This document shows, piece by piece, positions 27,001-40,363 of a stretch of DNA of 64,000 nt. The first letter of the stretch is position 1, and every line of letters begins with the position of its first letter. The notes beneath the pieces were generated by a model. That model made no database searches, was not told the origin of the DNA, and worked only from the letters and a program-made list of their open reading frames with translations. The stretch is from Tubiluchus corallicola (taxonomy: Eukaryota > Priapulida > Priapulimorpha > Priapulimorphida > Tubiluchidae). The stretch spans positions 308,501 to 372,500 of the forward strand of contig JAQGDQ010000169.1 in NCBI GenBank assembly GCA_030141605.1. Direction: 5' to 3'. A program made the translations under genes and the position numbers.

Positions 27001-28653
27001 ATATACTATTATTTCATTACATCAAAATCTTGTTTTTATTACACATCTGATCTTGACATAAAGCTAAATTTTCTTTTTGATCGGTAGTTATAAAGCTATA
27101 GATACACGTTAGTAAGGCTGCAATGTCTGCTACCAATTAGTTTATAAAGAATGCTTATGATGATTTTCATGTTTCCTAATGGGTAACTTATAAACAATTT
27201 GTAACCCTAGACACACTGCTTATCTAATTAATAATGAAGTGTAGTGCATAAATCTCCAATTATTCGAGCTGCAAAATGGAAACACATGAAAGCTCTTTTG
27301 CGTCTCAGCAACCGTTTGTGTGCAAAAGTCACGCTAACTGGAAGTTTCTCTCAGGTCTCACGGACGAAGCGGTGGAGGGCAAGTTTAGGTGGAGTGACAC
27401 AAATCCATTTAGCTACACTGATTGGTGTGAAGGACGAGTGGGCGTGAGAGACAAACAACAACCCAATGGCGGCCAGTTTGAAGATTGTACAGCTTCGCTG
27501 CTACACAGCAGACATTTAACAAGCACTTGGCATGACGTGCCATGCTCTCTTAATACAATCACACATTACATTTGCAAAGCAAAAGCAACAGACCACAGTA
27601 AGTAATAGTAAGCGAACTAATTTCTGAAGTTAATATTTGAGGTAGTTTAATAGTGTCGTTGCTTTTCATTTCAACGATTATAAGTTCAGCTGTTCGATCA
27701 CATATAAGAATTTAGTCGAATTAATAAAGGGCTAATAATGCAGTTGAAATGTATTACCATACATTTAATTTTTTATTTTAGAGGCAATAACACTAGGAAT
27801 TCATGAACAACAGGACATATCAAGAATCAGTTCACCTGAGAATTGTGTTTCTGATCGTTTTTTCACTTGTAGCAATGGAGAATGTGTTTCTTTGTTATAC
27901 TTGTGCGATGGTAAACGCGACTGCAGAGACGGCAGCGACGAATCACACTGTGGTATATAGTATTGGTATTTTGGTATATAGTCATTTACGAAAAGTGGAG
28001 TCGGAGAGATATGGACAGTGAAGTGTATTGAAATGCAAAGTATGTTAAAATCTGGAGTGGAGGCGAGAAGATGCAGATGAGGCTTCGAAAGAATTGGAAA
28101 TTGATTGAAACTGCTTGGTATTGGCCGACATGGAATGGGTTAAAATATTACTAGTACAATGGATGTGTGGAGTAATTTAATTGGAGAGGAAATGGTTGGA
28201 GTTTATTAAATGTCAGTGAATGTGTGCAGTTCAATGAGTAGATCGAGAATGAAGTGGCACGAAATGAAGAAGTGTCGTGTGAAGTGTATGGGAGAGAAGA
28301 GTGCAAGTTGGCTAAGTTAAATGTAAAACAACATAGCATACAATTGAATTAAAAGGCAATCATCGTTTAGTGCCCAGATCGACAAAGCGACTGGTCAACT
28401 CGACCAGAAAAGTTTACCAAAAATGTCATATGGCGCGTTCAGACGTAGCGATTTCTCCCGTAATTTGTTTGCATCTCTCCGATAAGATGTGACCAGTTCT
28501 AACATTTTACATGCGTTATTTTACGTGAGATATCCATTCATTAACAAAAAAGCCTTTCAACTCGTTTAATTGTGAGATTTTTTCGAACCCACTGTTTCAA
28601 CGCGCTATATTATTTTATCTTTCTAAACCTATTTTGAATAGTAATCATCGTCA

Positions 28654-28726
<73 letters not shown>

Positions 28727-31700
28727 TTCTTCTTCTTCTTCTTCATCATCATCGTAACAAAATTAAGTTAGTTTCAGCCTGTCCACAAATCAGATAACAC
28801 CCTTTTTATGCATGATAACATTATGTTTCAAAAACGTCTTCGTCCAGGATTCTATAAAATGGTCGATTTCAGGTTGATGGTCTTAAATTAAGTAAACAGT
28901 CACACAGCGATCGTTTTGCTTTTTGGTCAACGATTTTTTTTGGTTGACTTTCAGTTGCTCAAAACAAAACCAGTTACCTATAAATGATATTTTACACAGA
29001 TTTAGTGTAGCACTCCTGTATTTGCTATAGGTGAGGAATGTGCAGAAGATAGCTTTACTTGTGCAAATGGTCAGTGTGTGTCCATTTCTAAATATTGTGA
29101 TTATGTTCCTGATTGCGAAGATCAGTCAGACGAAGTGGACTGTGGTTAGTATTTCTTGAGAATTTATTGACATAATTGCAAAGCAAAAACACAGAGAAAA
29201 ACCATTCCATTGCATCTGTTTTCTTATGCTAATGCTTCTGATGCATGTGGTTAAGTTAGAACAAGTTTTGCAAGGCGAGACTGCTGATGTGTTAGTATTC
29301 TGTGTAATGAAGAGTGAGTAACAAATAACACAAAAGGAAAAGAAATGGAAAAAGAAAGAAAGCGAACTGTTGCAGTACTTTTCTACCAACAGATTTGTGA
29401 CTGCATGTGGAAGTAAAGCAGGGGTTTTCCTAGTAACTCTTCTTTGAAATTAGCTTATTGTTTTTTGCCCTGTGACGATGGCACTTATTTTGATATTTTA
29501 GTTCATTCACTGTGCACAGCGGAAGAATTTACCTGTAGAAATGGACAATGTATTCCTTTATCGAGCATTTGCGATTTGATACCAGACTGTACTGACGGCA
29601 GTGACGAGGAATTATGTGCAGGTAGTACTTCTCAACTTTTGTAATCAGGATCCCGAAACTGGCCCCGAATTAATCCAGTTGAAGAAATATAATGGGTGGT
29701 TATGCTTTTCAAAAAAGGTTAAAAATATAACTAACTTTTATTTCTTATTCGACCCACATCACAATTTTAAAACATTATACATGTAATTGCATCATACAAA
29801 CAGATGAGAGCTGGGAGACCCACACATGGCAGTCCTACTGCCCATATATAAGACATCATAAGATTCACATGATTTTGGAGTCTTATATCATTATGTATAT
29901 ATTCCAATCGCTGTGCTATTAGTGATTGTTAACAGGTCATTGCAAAGAAAACACGACATTCCCGTGCTATGATGGAACATGCATACCAGCGTTACGTCGG
30001 TGTGACGGATATATTGACTGTCCAGGAGTGTTTCAAGAGGATGAACCAGCTGACTGTAGTAAGTCGCTTGAAAGTTTTTTCACTACTATGTAGGTTTCTT
30101 CATCAGATGCCACAGGAACACCTGGTGACGCAAGGGTGAATGGTTGGTGCCAATTTAATTGATTTTCAAAACTAGTTAAAAGAAATTGCAATTTGTTAAT
30201 CTGAATTATTAAAGCTTTTTTTTAAAAATTGCAAGATGTATATTTAATAACTGAAATCAAAGAACACCACATCATATTGTCGATAGTCATATAGTTTTGA
30301 TTTTGAGCTACCAAGAGCGCTGAAACACTTTAAGCTGGAACTACAGCAAGCACCAACTCATCAATAAAGCTTCAGCAATTATCTCATATACCATTTTGGT
30401 TGATCGTACGCTACACAAACAATTACAAATGTGCATAATCGTATAATCACAACAATCAACTTTAAGTGCTTTCTCTAAATACTTCGGTTTTAGCAAACGC
30501 CAAAAAAGTTGGTCGGTTGACGTTGTCTGTACGCAGCTTCAATTGTCTTTTTTCAGTTGACCATACGCACATGGTTTCTGCAAACTTCCATAACATTTAT
30601 CGTGCTGTTTTTATGAAGCCTTACTTTCCTTCTGATTTCAGTATCCGAATTCACTGACGTTTACGCTATTGAAGAAAACAAGCAAATGTGTAAAGACGTG
30701 TTTCACTCCTGTGACGAAGTTGTGCATTCGCTTGGGGAATTGACTTCCGGATCATATCTCATCGATCCAGATGGTGATAACGATCATTATGAGCCATTTC
30801 ATGTTTATTGCGACGTAAGAGAATTGAGTAATGGAAGCATCGAAGTGTGGACTGTTATCCATCACGACAGTGAGCAGAGGACGTATGTACGCTCACATAA
30901 CAATGGCCCTGGTGGTTACGTCCGCAATGTTTCTTACGTTGACCTGAGCATGAAACAGATCCGAGAGATTGTAGATAACAGCATCTATTGTCGACAGTTC
31001 ATCAAATGGGAATGTCAAGGTGCTGCGTTCATGTTCAGTAAGAGACCATTTTCTTGGTGGACATCCCCAGATTACATGCGCCATTACTACTGGGGTGATG
31101 CTAAACGTCCTTTTACTTGTGGGTGTTACCCTAACTGTACTGATCCCACACTACCGTGTAACTGTGATCAAAATCAACGATTTGTTTGGCAGGAAGATTC
31201 AGGTTATATAGAAGAGAAGTACAGTTTACCTATCACTCAACTGGCTTTGGGAGATACGTCTGGTACTGGTGAGGCTGGGTATTATACACTCGGTGCGCTC
31301 GAGTGCAGAGGTTCTAAGGGTAAGAGAATGTTAACATATTTGTCTGTTTTCAGTCATGCTAACTTTATTACCAGTGCTTGAAACAGCTTTTCTCAATTAA
31401 CTTCTCTAAAAAAATAACAGTGTTTATAAACCGTTATTTTGTAATATTTAGAAAATTTTACTTTTTTACGTAACGCTGTTGAGTTTGCGTAACATTGAAA
31501 CCCGTAAACTGACGCGAGGAAAAATCCTGTGTCATTTCTCAACACAGAATGTTGGATCGACATCCCATGTCGAGGACACAATATGAAGAGTACAACAGCA
31601 AAAGCCCTCGCGTTTTTTGGTATGGAGGGTTCTCGTTATAGTCTCATTTAGGTCTATATAGATATTAGCCTTTGAAAGTCGTATTTTTTAGCACAACCAA

Positions 31701-34700
31701 AAAGCAAAAAGAACTGCCTGCAGACTACAAATTGGCTTCGTTGTGAGAATGGTCATTATGTACATAAGAATGTTACATGCTTGTATGGTTTTGATCAACA
31801 TGGATACAACATAGGATGCACTGACGTATCTCACTTACGGGATTGCGGTACGTTGGTTTGAAAATTTAGTTGGTCATTGTCGCTGAAATGTGGAATGCAG
31901 GATTGTGAAACCATCTTTAATGTCTTGATATTTAAGTAATCTTCAGGGGTAGGAAGGCAATACGTGTAATTTCGAGAGGCAGGAAGACAATTTGTGTAAT
32001 TTACAGAGGCAAGAAGACAATACGTGTAATTTACAGAGGCAAGAAAGCAATACCAGTAATACCAGTACAAATAGATAGTCGCTTGAATGCTAAAAGTACT
32101 TTTTAAAGAATGGTACTTGCAAAGAGGCAGAGCAGAGAAATGCTAGCCTGATATTATTTGAAATTGGACTCCTACCAGCCCTTTACGACAACCTTCAATG
32201 TTAATAGCAACAAGACCATTAACTTGTTTTGTTTCTTTCATTTGGTAGTCTACACTAAACTACCTGCATACAGACTACCAGTACAGACTAAAAACACTAC
32301 TAAGGGTTTGATAAGTTGTAAAGGAATGTATTTTAAATTTATTAAAACAGTCGGAAACAAAATTCATACCCAATTTGTCACCAACCAAATACTCTTTTTT
32401 ACAAGAAAGTTTTATTTTTATGCGTGTGCTTGTTTGTGTCTATTCTATCTTTTTTCACTTTGCTTCTTTGAGTTTCTCTCAAAGTCTCACTAAATTTTAT
32501 GTTTTCAGGAACATTTTCTTGCCCGGACGAGTATCTAAAATGTCCCGAGTCATACTGCATACCTGTCCATAATGTCTGTGATGGAAGGTGGGACTGTCCT
32601 AATGGACATGACGAGATCAATTGTAACGAAACATTTACCTGTCCTGGACTATATAAATGTCACGAACAGACTTACTGTGTACCAATGTTTAAAATTTGTG
32701 ACGGCATCAGAGACTGCCCACTGGGAGATGATGAATTTTCGTGTGGTATGTAATCCTTTGCTTTTTGTTACTTATGTGGAGGTTTTGCATTCTCAACATT
32801 TTTTTGTAATTCTGCCACAGAAACACTTCTATATTTAAAGTTTTTTCTTGTACATTAGATGTAAGAGGTAATGCTAGCGATGAACAAATACAGACTGTAA
32901 TTTTAATTAAGGAAGTTATATGGGCTCTAGAACGTAATTGTTTTGATTTTTTGACAGGAATGAGTTGTACGCCATATTAACACATCTTACTTTCACTTAA
33001 TTGTATATATTCGCATTGCTTGCTAATCTTGTTAATTAATGTTTTTTTGCTTGTTGATCTGTTTGTTTATTTGATGTGATTGTACCACGAGTACGAATAA
33101 AAATATTATAGTTTTGTATTAACTTGTTAATTCATTTTTGTTGATACACATAAAATTGCAAATAAACGTCTAGAGCTACTCTTGTTTCTAGACCTATTTT
33201 TGATAATTTAATGGCTTAGAGCCTCAGTTGTAGGCTATAGTGTTGTGTAGTAGTGCAACTTATCATGGTTGCTAAAACAGTACTTCAGGAAAAAAGATAC
33301 CTGAAAGTAAAAATCATTTTAGTTGTCTTAACTGCATGCATGACAATGTTTCGTTTCTCACCGGTAGACTTGGAGTGTCCAGCAGAATGCTCGTGCTCTC
33401 TTCTTTCTGTAGCTTGCAGAAGCAGGGATTTGGTAACTCTTCCATCAAATGTGACCTTACTAGCCAGAAAATTGTAAGTTTTGCCTGTTTTAGTTTTGTA
33501 ATTTGTAAATGTTGTCTTTTAACTTTGGTGTATAAGGGTTTGTGGGTTACGTTATGATGTAGAAATTATGCGCCATATTGTATGGTTGTTTATTGAAGAC
33601 GAAAAGTGTAAATTTATAGACAGAGTAGCAATGTAAGGAATGTTCATGAACATCCGCGCCAGTGTCGCGCGCACTGTTTCTAGCCGACCAATCAAAGAAT
33701 AACATCCGACATCTTGTCGAAAATCATCTATTTGCTTGCTGTCGCTGGATGTGAAAACTCACCCTCTCGCCAACCACTACTAAAGTAGGATGGTAATTTT
33801 TGTGTGAACTTTAGGTTTAGGCACTTTTAACATTGCAGTGTTTTTTCAGTAATGTGAAATATTTATATAATATTATAATGTACCACTGTATATTGTTGAA
33901 ACTGCTTTTGGTATAATTTTGTAATGTATTATAGATTGCAAACAATGCTTTATTATGTTTGTAATCATAGATGCAAGTCAATACTGTGATTAGTACAGTC
34001 ATGTATTTGGTGGGACGGTATTTGGGTGTGCCCCACCTTTTTTGCTTTGCTATATTGATTGAATTATCATTTTAATAAATGACCTCATTTTATCAACTAA
34101 TTTCATTCTTGGTGCTTATGCGGAAAACTAGCCAGGTTCAACCAATTTTACCTTTAGATCGGTTTTATGAACATTAGCTTACAAAAATAATATTTATCGG
34201 TGCACTATAGCATCTTTAAGTATTTATTTTATTTCAGAGACTTGAGCCATAACCGCATTAATGTCAGTATTATCGACCTACACGATTTCGTTTATCTGGG
34301 CGAGCTGTAAGTCATTTTTTGGTTTCTTCAGTGTGAGATTATTGTTAGTTTTTAAATACTGGCGGGTAGGGGTTATGTAACTATATTCATTTGAAGTACG
34401 TAACATTTGATTTTGGTGATATTATGTTTAAAGCGTAGGACATAGAGGCAGAGTTAAGAAGCGCCAGGTCTGGCAAGTAAGCAGATTAGTGATCGTGGGA
34501 AAATTGCTTTTAGATTTTAACTTAGCATATTGCCTTTGTATATTTTTTAATGGTAGGGAGGATGAAAGCGAATCTAAACGCGACTAACTCGACTAACTGT
34601 CGGTGCAGTGTCTTACCTGAGATGATTATGTGTGTTAATAAGAAATTTCTCATTTTATAAAAAAATCCAACGCGCCTTTTTCTCGTCGTGCTGCAAACTC

Positions 34701-37700
34701 TAGAGCTGCTTTCCCTTGACCTACCCCAGTGGAAACAAATTGTCGTCGCACGCTACATTCTGTGTGCGTGTACAAACGTTGAAGATCAAGTGGTACTCAA
34801 AATAGACAAATATTTTCCTTTACTTTCAGGGATTTATCATATAACAGTATAGTGGAAATCCCTTCGAAAAAGTTTCACTATCTTCGAAATTTATTTTTAC
34901 TGTGAGTATATTCGAAAATGTTCTAATTAGGAATTACTTTGTAGGTTTCCGTGTAACTGTTCATGTTAGCGATTGGGAATTTTGATTCATATGAGTTTGA
35001 TATAATGTAAATTGTAAAAAATATTAATGAAACTATTTTGTAACTCTCTGTTGAGTTCTTAAAGTATTAATAATGTTTGTGTTTTATTGAATTTTAACAG
35101 AGATCTTCGCTGGAATAAATTGGTAGTTCTCCATGAAGGTGCATTTGATGGATTAATACGGCTAAAAATTCTGTAAGTGGAAGATTTAACGAGAAATTTT
35201 TTTTATTACTATTTTTTAAAATCTACTGCCTTTGCTTTAATTGTTTGGTTTCTTATCTTTTAGATTTCTGCTAAAGTTTACGGGTAAGCAAAAGCGTGTC
35301 TGCCAAATTTTCTATGCTACTAACTAAATAATTGATAACGCTTTGTTTTGCAGTTTATTAAGTGGAAATCCTAAGCTTGCTGACATTGAACCTGGCGCTT
35401 TTGAGGGCTTACATCATCTGAGCGATTTGTAAGTAGTTGTTTACCACACCAAATTGATAGCGTATGGCCGTATTCTTGTCAGTAATATCATAGGCTAATT
35501 AATATTTTTTATATCGCCATTACACATTTTCAATATGTGGTACGAACAATTTTTAAAAAATTGAAACCAATTTCAGTATTTTATAAGTATCCAGTATAAC
35601 AACATTCGTCAGTTAAATATAAATGGTTTAATGTGGACTTCATACTGGCTGTTTAGAACTTTATGCTGACTCAGCCTGACTAATTTGAATAAATAAGTTT
35701 AAGCAGTTTAAGCTGCAAGGCTTCCACACGTTGTGAAGAAGTTTGTGCTCACTAATTTGAATAAGCTGATTTGACTTACACAGACTTCTAAATCTTGAGT
35801 GGTAGTCTGTGTTCACTAATTCGTATAAGCTGATTTATGGTACAAAGATTTCTGGAAATATTATGTAAATGTCTATGTTCACTGATTTGAATAAACTGAT
35901 TAGGCTATATGGACTTCTACAGGGTTGTGCAGGAGTACCTCGGAGAAGAACGTTTTAAAGTCATGCAAATCTTTTCGGGCCCTTGCCCCACTGGCGGATA
36001 AGGCCCTTAGGCTCTTAGCGGGTCCTGGGCACAACAGTTAGGGTCTGGGAGAGCACTGTGGAGGTGTTTAGTTAGTTCGAAACTTTTGAATGCCTATTTT
36101 CAATTACATAAAATATGATTTCTGGACTGCAAAGTTCACAACCTTTTCATTTTATTACGTTTTTATGATACTACATTAACAACTTTGAACAAACATATCA
36201 AGCTTAACAATTGTCATGCAGAAACAATTTTTATAATTTTGGTCTTTTTGTGACCTTTGTTCTTAGAACCTGAAGTACCTCTTAAATTTAAATTTTATTG
36301 ATGTTCAGGCATTTAGCAGCTCATCATCTACGCTTATTAAAAACAAGCACATTCCGTGGATTAGAAGACCTGCAAAGCCTGTAAGTTTATTATCAGCAAG
36401 AAATTAAATATAGGCTTAATAGCTTAAATCTGTCAAATAATCTGTCATTTGTGATGGTAATGATATAAATTAAATGACATTTCCCAAAACAATGTTTATA
36501 AGCTGCCTTATTTGTTGGTTATTAAAATCTTAATGTCAATATTATTATTAATGTTAATGAAAATCCACAATTAACTGAATTCTGATAACAAACTTGAAAG
36601 GAAGAAATTCACAAGGTAGGTTAAACTTGGTCAAAATAAAAAAAATAATCTAATTACAGCTAGAATCACTCTAGTGTAATCTTACATCGGAAATGCTGAA
36701 TTCGGTTGGCTCCTATAAGAGATGAACTTTGAACTGCCTTAATCACTAAGGAAAACAGTGGCCTAGTCATATAAGGTATCTGTTTTGTAAGCAGATGTTT
36801 CTGGTTCAAATCCAAGGTGTATTCAAACTTTTTCACATTTCTTGTCTTTTTAGTTTGATATCAAAATTTAATTAATTGTGGGTTTGTACCATCATCCTTT
36901 TTCAGTTCTGAATTCTGCTCTGTCAGTTTTTTGCTCTGTGCGTTAATCTGTCATTAGGTCGAATTTCATCTAATATTTAATGATTAATCCAACTTTACAC
37001 TATATTCTTCTGCGATCTTTGTCACACATTTTCTTACAAAACATGTGGCAACTCCTTCAAGTTAACATGTTTGACTCACTCCGACTTACTATTATTTTAG
37101 GAACTTGTCTGGAAACAACATTGGCGTCATTGAGAAAGGAGCTCTGAGTGAACTGAAAAATGTCAAACACTTGTAAGTACAAAATGGTAAAAATTTACCT
37201 TTCAGTGGTTTTTCACTTAAAAAGCATTTTATTCCTCAGTTTAAGCATGTGAGGTATGCCTAGCTAGAAATAGGCTAGAATCTGCTTTGCAATATAAAAC
37301 TATAATATCAAAGGTAGTAAATTAGCAGTATTATTTTAGAAATAACTGTGTTTCGACGTATAAAAGCTCATTCGTTTTTTTTGCTTTTCAGAGATATTAG
37401 AGGAAATGATATCAGTGATTTTTCTGAAGACATTTTTCGAAGTTTAGCTTCGCTGGAGTATTTGTAAGTCGACACTGGATCGAAAACTAAAAATTTAACA
37501 CATTGCCAGTGCTTGGATTTTATCATAATCAATGAAAAGCCCAACGAGAATTACATCAGTTATCATTAAGATTAAAATGAATACCAATTGTCTCTATCTG
37601 TGGACTTTATTAAAAGTTAGATGTTTTCTGATGTGCAGTTCTAGTTATCAAAATCGTCTAGAATTATTTATATTGTGATACCAGTTCAAATTAGTGCCTT

Positions 37701-40065
37701 TACATTCGTGTAGGATGATAAATGTACAAATTACTTTGAATTTGTACAGTTTCTTGGGACGCATGTAAAATTTAACTATGTTGTTCTTAAAAAACATCAG
37801 TAGTACTTAACAGAATATATTTCTAAAACAACTCACCCTGATACCATGATATTTCTATGATATTCTAAAGTAATATAGATGGTGCCAAAAGGAGGCATCT
37901 TGTTGTTTATTTGGCGTATCTTTGTGTATTTGCTGAACATTTTAAAAATTGTTATCGTTTATATTAGGTTCCAGTTTTGTAATCCTATGCCTGCCATTTT
38001 ATTATTTCTGTACTTACTTTCTTTGATTTTCAGCTCTTTTTCGCCTTTTGTTTTACAGATACAGTGACTCATTCAAATTCTGCTGTTTAGCAAAATCTCA
38101 CATCAGCTTTGACAACTGTCTTCCTCAAGCGGATGAATTCTCATCTTGTGAAGATCTAATGAGCAATTATACGTTACGTCTTTCTCTTTGGCTACTTGGC
38201 GCCATCGCTTTCTTTGGAAATTTCTTTGTTGTAGTTTGGAGGTTCAAAACTAAGGAAGCCAACAAGATCAGTTCCTTATTGATTTTGAGTTTGGGGTGTG
38301 CGGACTTCCTTATGGGAATATACCTTCTGATAATCGCTGGTGTTGATTTGTACTACAGGGGGCGCTACATAGCGTATGCGGATCAATGGAAAAGAAGTGC
38401 GTTGTGTAAAATTGCTGGTTTTATATCAACGTTGGCAACAGAAGTCGGTGTATTTACATTGACTTTGATAACAGTTGACAGACTAATATGTCTAGCTTTC
38501 CAATTCCGAATAAGACGGTTCAACACTAAACAAGTGTATATTTTGCTTTCATTGGCATGGACCATTGCCTGTGTTTTGGCCATAATTCCATTTTTAATCA
38601 CTAGTTATTTTCATGGCCAGTTCTTTGCAAGATCCGGTGTTTGTCTCGCACTGCATATCACTGCAGAGAAGCATCCTGGTTGGGAGTATGCTGTCGCTGT
38701 GTTCTTGTGTATCAATTTTCTAGCATTTATATTTATAATTGTATCGTATGTGTATATGTATATTACTATTCGCCAGACTACAAGAGCTGTACAGAGAATC
38801 TCTATACAGAAATCAAAAGAATTGACTGTTGGCCGACAGATGGCGGTGATTGTATTAACGAACTTTTGCTGCTGGATGCCAATCATCATCATGGGTTTAT
38901 TGGCTCTAAGTGGTGCTGTAGTCATACCAGGTAGGCTAATTGGTTTACGTATTCCTTCCTATTCATATTGATGCCTGGGTCTGTTAAGATTCTTTTAAGA
39001 TTTTTGAATACATTTCGGGAAACTGCAAGACGGAATCTAGATCTCAAAAGCAAGGCCTTTTCGACAAGCTGTTTGTGCGCGAGCCGCATGACCAGAGACT
39101 GTGTCAGTATCGATGTTACTCTTCAAAGATAAGCCACTAAACAGGTGGAAGCAAGAGTTTTGGATGTACAGGTATACACGTTCTCCCTCTACGAGCGTAA
39201 CAGCCAAAGTTTACAAGTGATATTGTCAAAAGCGAGTATCGAACCCAGGTGCCCATTCGTCACTCACTTAAAGTGCGAACATAAGCGATTTCAATCATTC
39301 TTTGTGAAACTAGTCCAATTTTGATATTAGAAATGACCTGCTGGGTTGAAGATTCAAACCATCTTCCGCAGTCACTGTGTTTCAAAGCGACAAGTGTATT
39401 TCACAAAACTGATTTATTTTCCATCAAATTTTCCTGTTTTTGAAGAAAAGTGGTAAAAACCACATTCCGGGACTAACTTTAGAGTGATATCTTTCTTAGC
39501 AATCTGATTACTATAAATTCCAGTCTTCCACACATGTGCTATTAGTCCATAGTTATCCAGCTAATTGTATGATGTGCTGACTAGTTATCTTATTAATTGG
39601 ATGAAATCTTATTAAGAATGTTTTATAGGAGAAGTATATGCATGGACTGCGGTATTTGTCTTGCCTCTAAACTCTGCTACGAATCCAATATTATACACCA
39701 TATCATCTGTAGACAAGGATACAGTGCGACGGACTCTCTTCTGTGGAGCTGGTCATAAGTCGTCAAAATTTCACAGCACTATTGGCAATGGTATGTACCA
39801 AATAATAATAGTTTGTACCAAACAGTATCAGCAACAGTTCACACATATTTCTTCTTCGTTTTTCTTTATTCTAGTTTCTTTTCTGCAATTCTCCGCAGGT
39901 TTTAGCTTTTTTTCTTGATCGCTTTTGGAAATCGACAATGAAAAATATTTAATTTTTGCGTGGTAATAGATTGATAAAATATTTCACTTTTTAAAAACAT
40001 GGTTAAACATAAAAACCTACTGCATCTGCTTTCTTGCTACCTTTTACACACGTTCTTACTCTCTC

Positions 40066-40109
<44 letters not shown>

Positions 40110-40117
40110 TCTCCGTA

Positions 40118-40208
<91 letters not shown>

Positions 40209-40332
40209 GTCTATCTGTCTATCTATCCATCCATCCATCCATCCATCCATCCATCCATCCATCCATCCATCCATCCATCCATCCATCCATCCATCCATCC
40301 ATCCATCCATCCATCCATCCATCCATCCATCC

Positions 40333-40363
<31 letters not shown>

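Noticed and set aside
29601-29786. Continuation of the third LDLa exon past its donor
   Set aside because: The GTAGTA donor after GCAG is in the same phase as all other LDLa exons, and the downstream frame loses cysteines.
31945-32064. CRISPR-like direct repeats
   Set aside because: The repeats are directly tandem with no unique spacers, and the genome is animal.
35264-35283. Possible 20-base microexon between two LRR exons (TTTTAG before, GTAAGC after)
   Set aside because: Inclusion would shift the frame; the flanking LRR exons join directly in phase 2.
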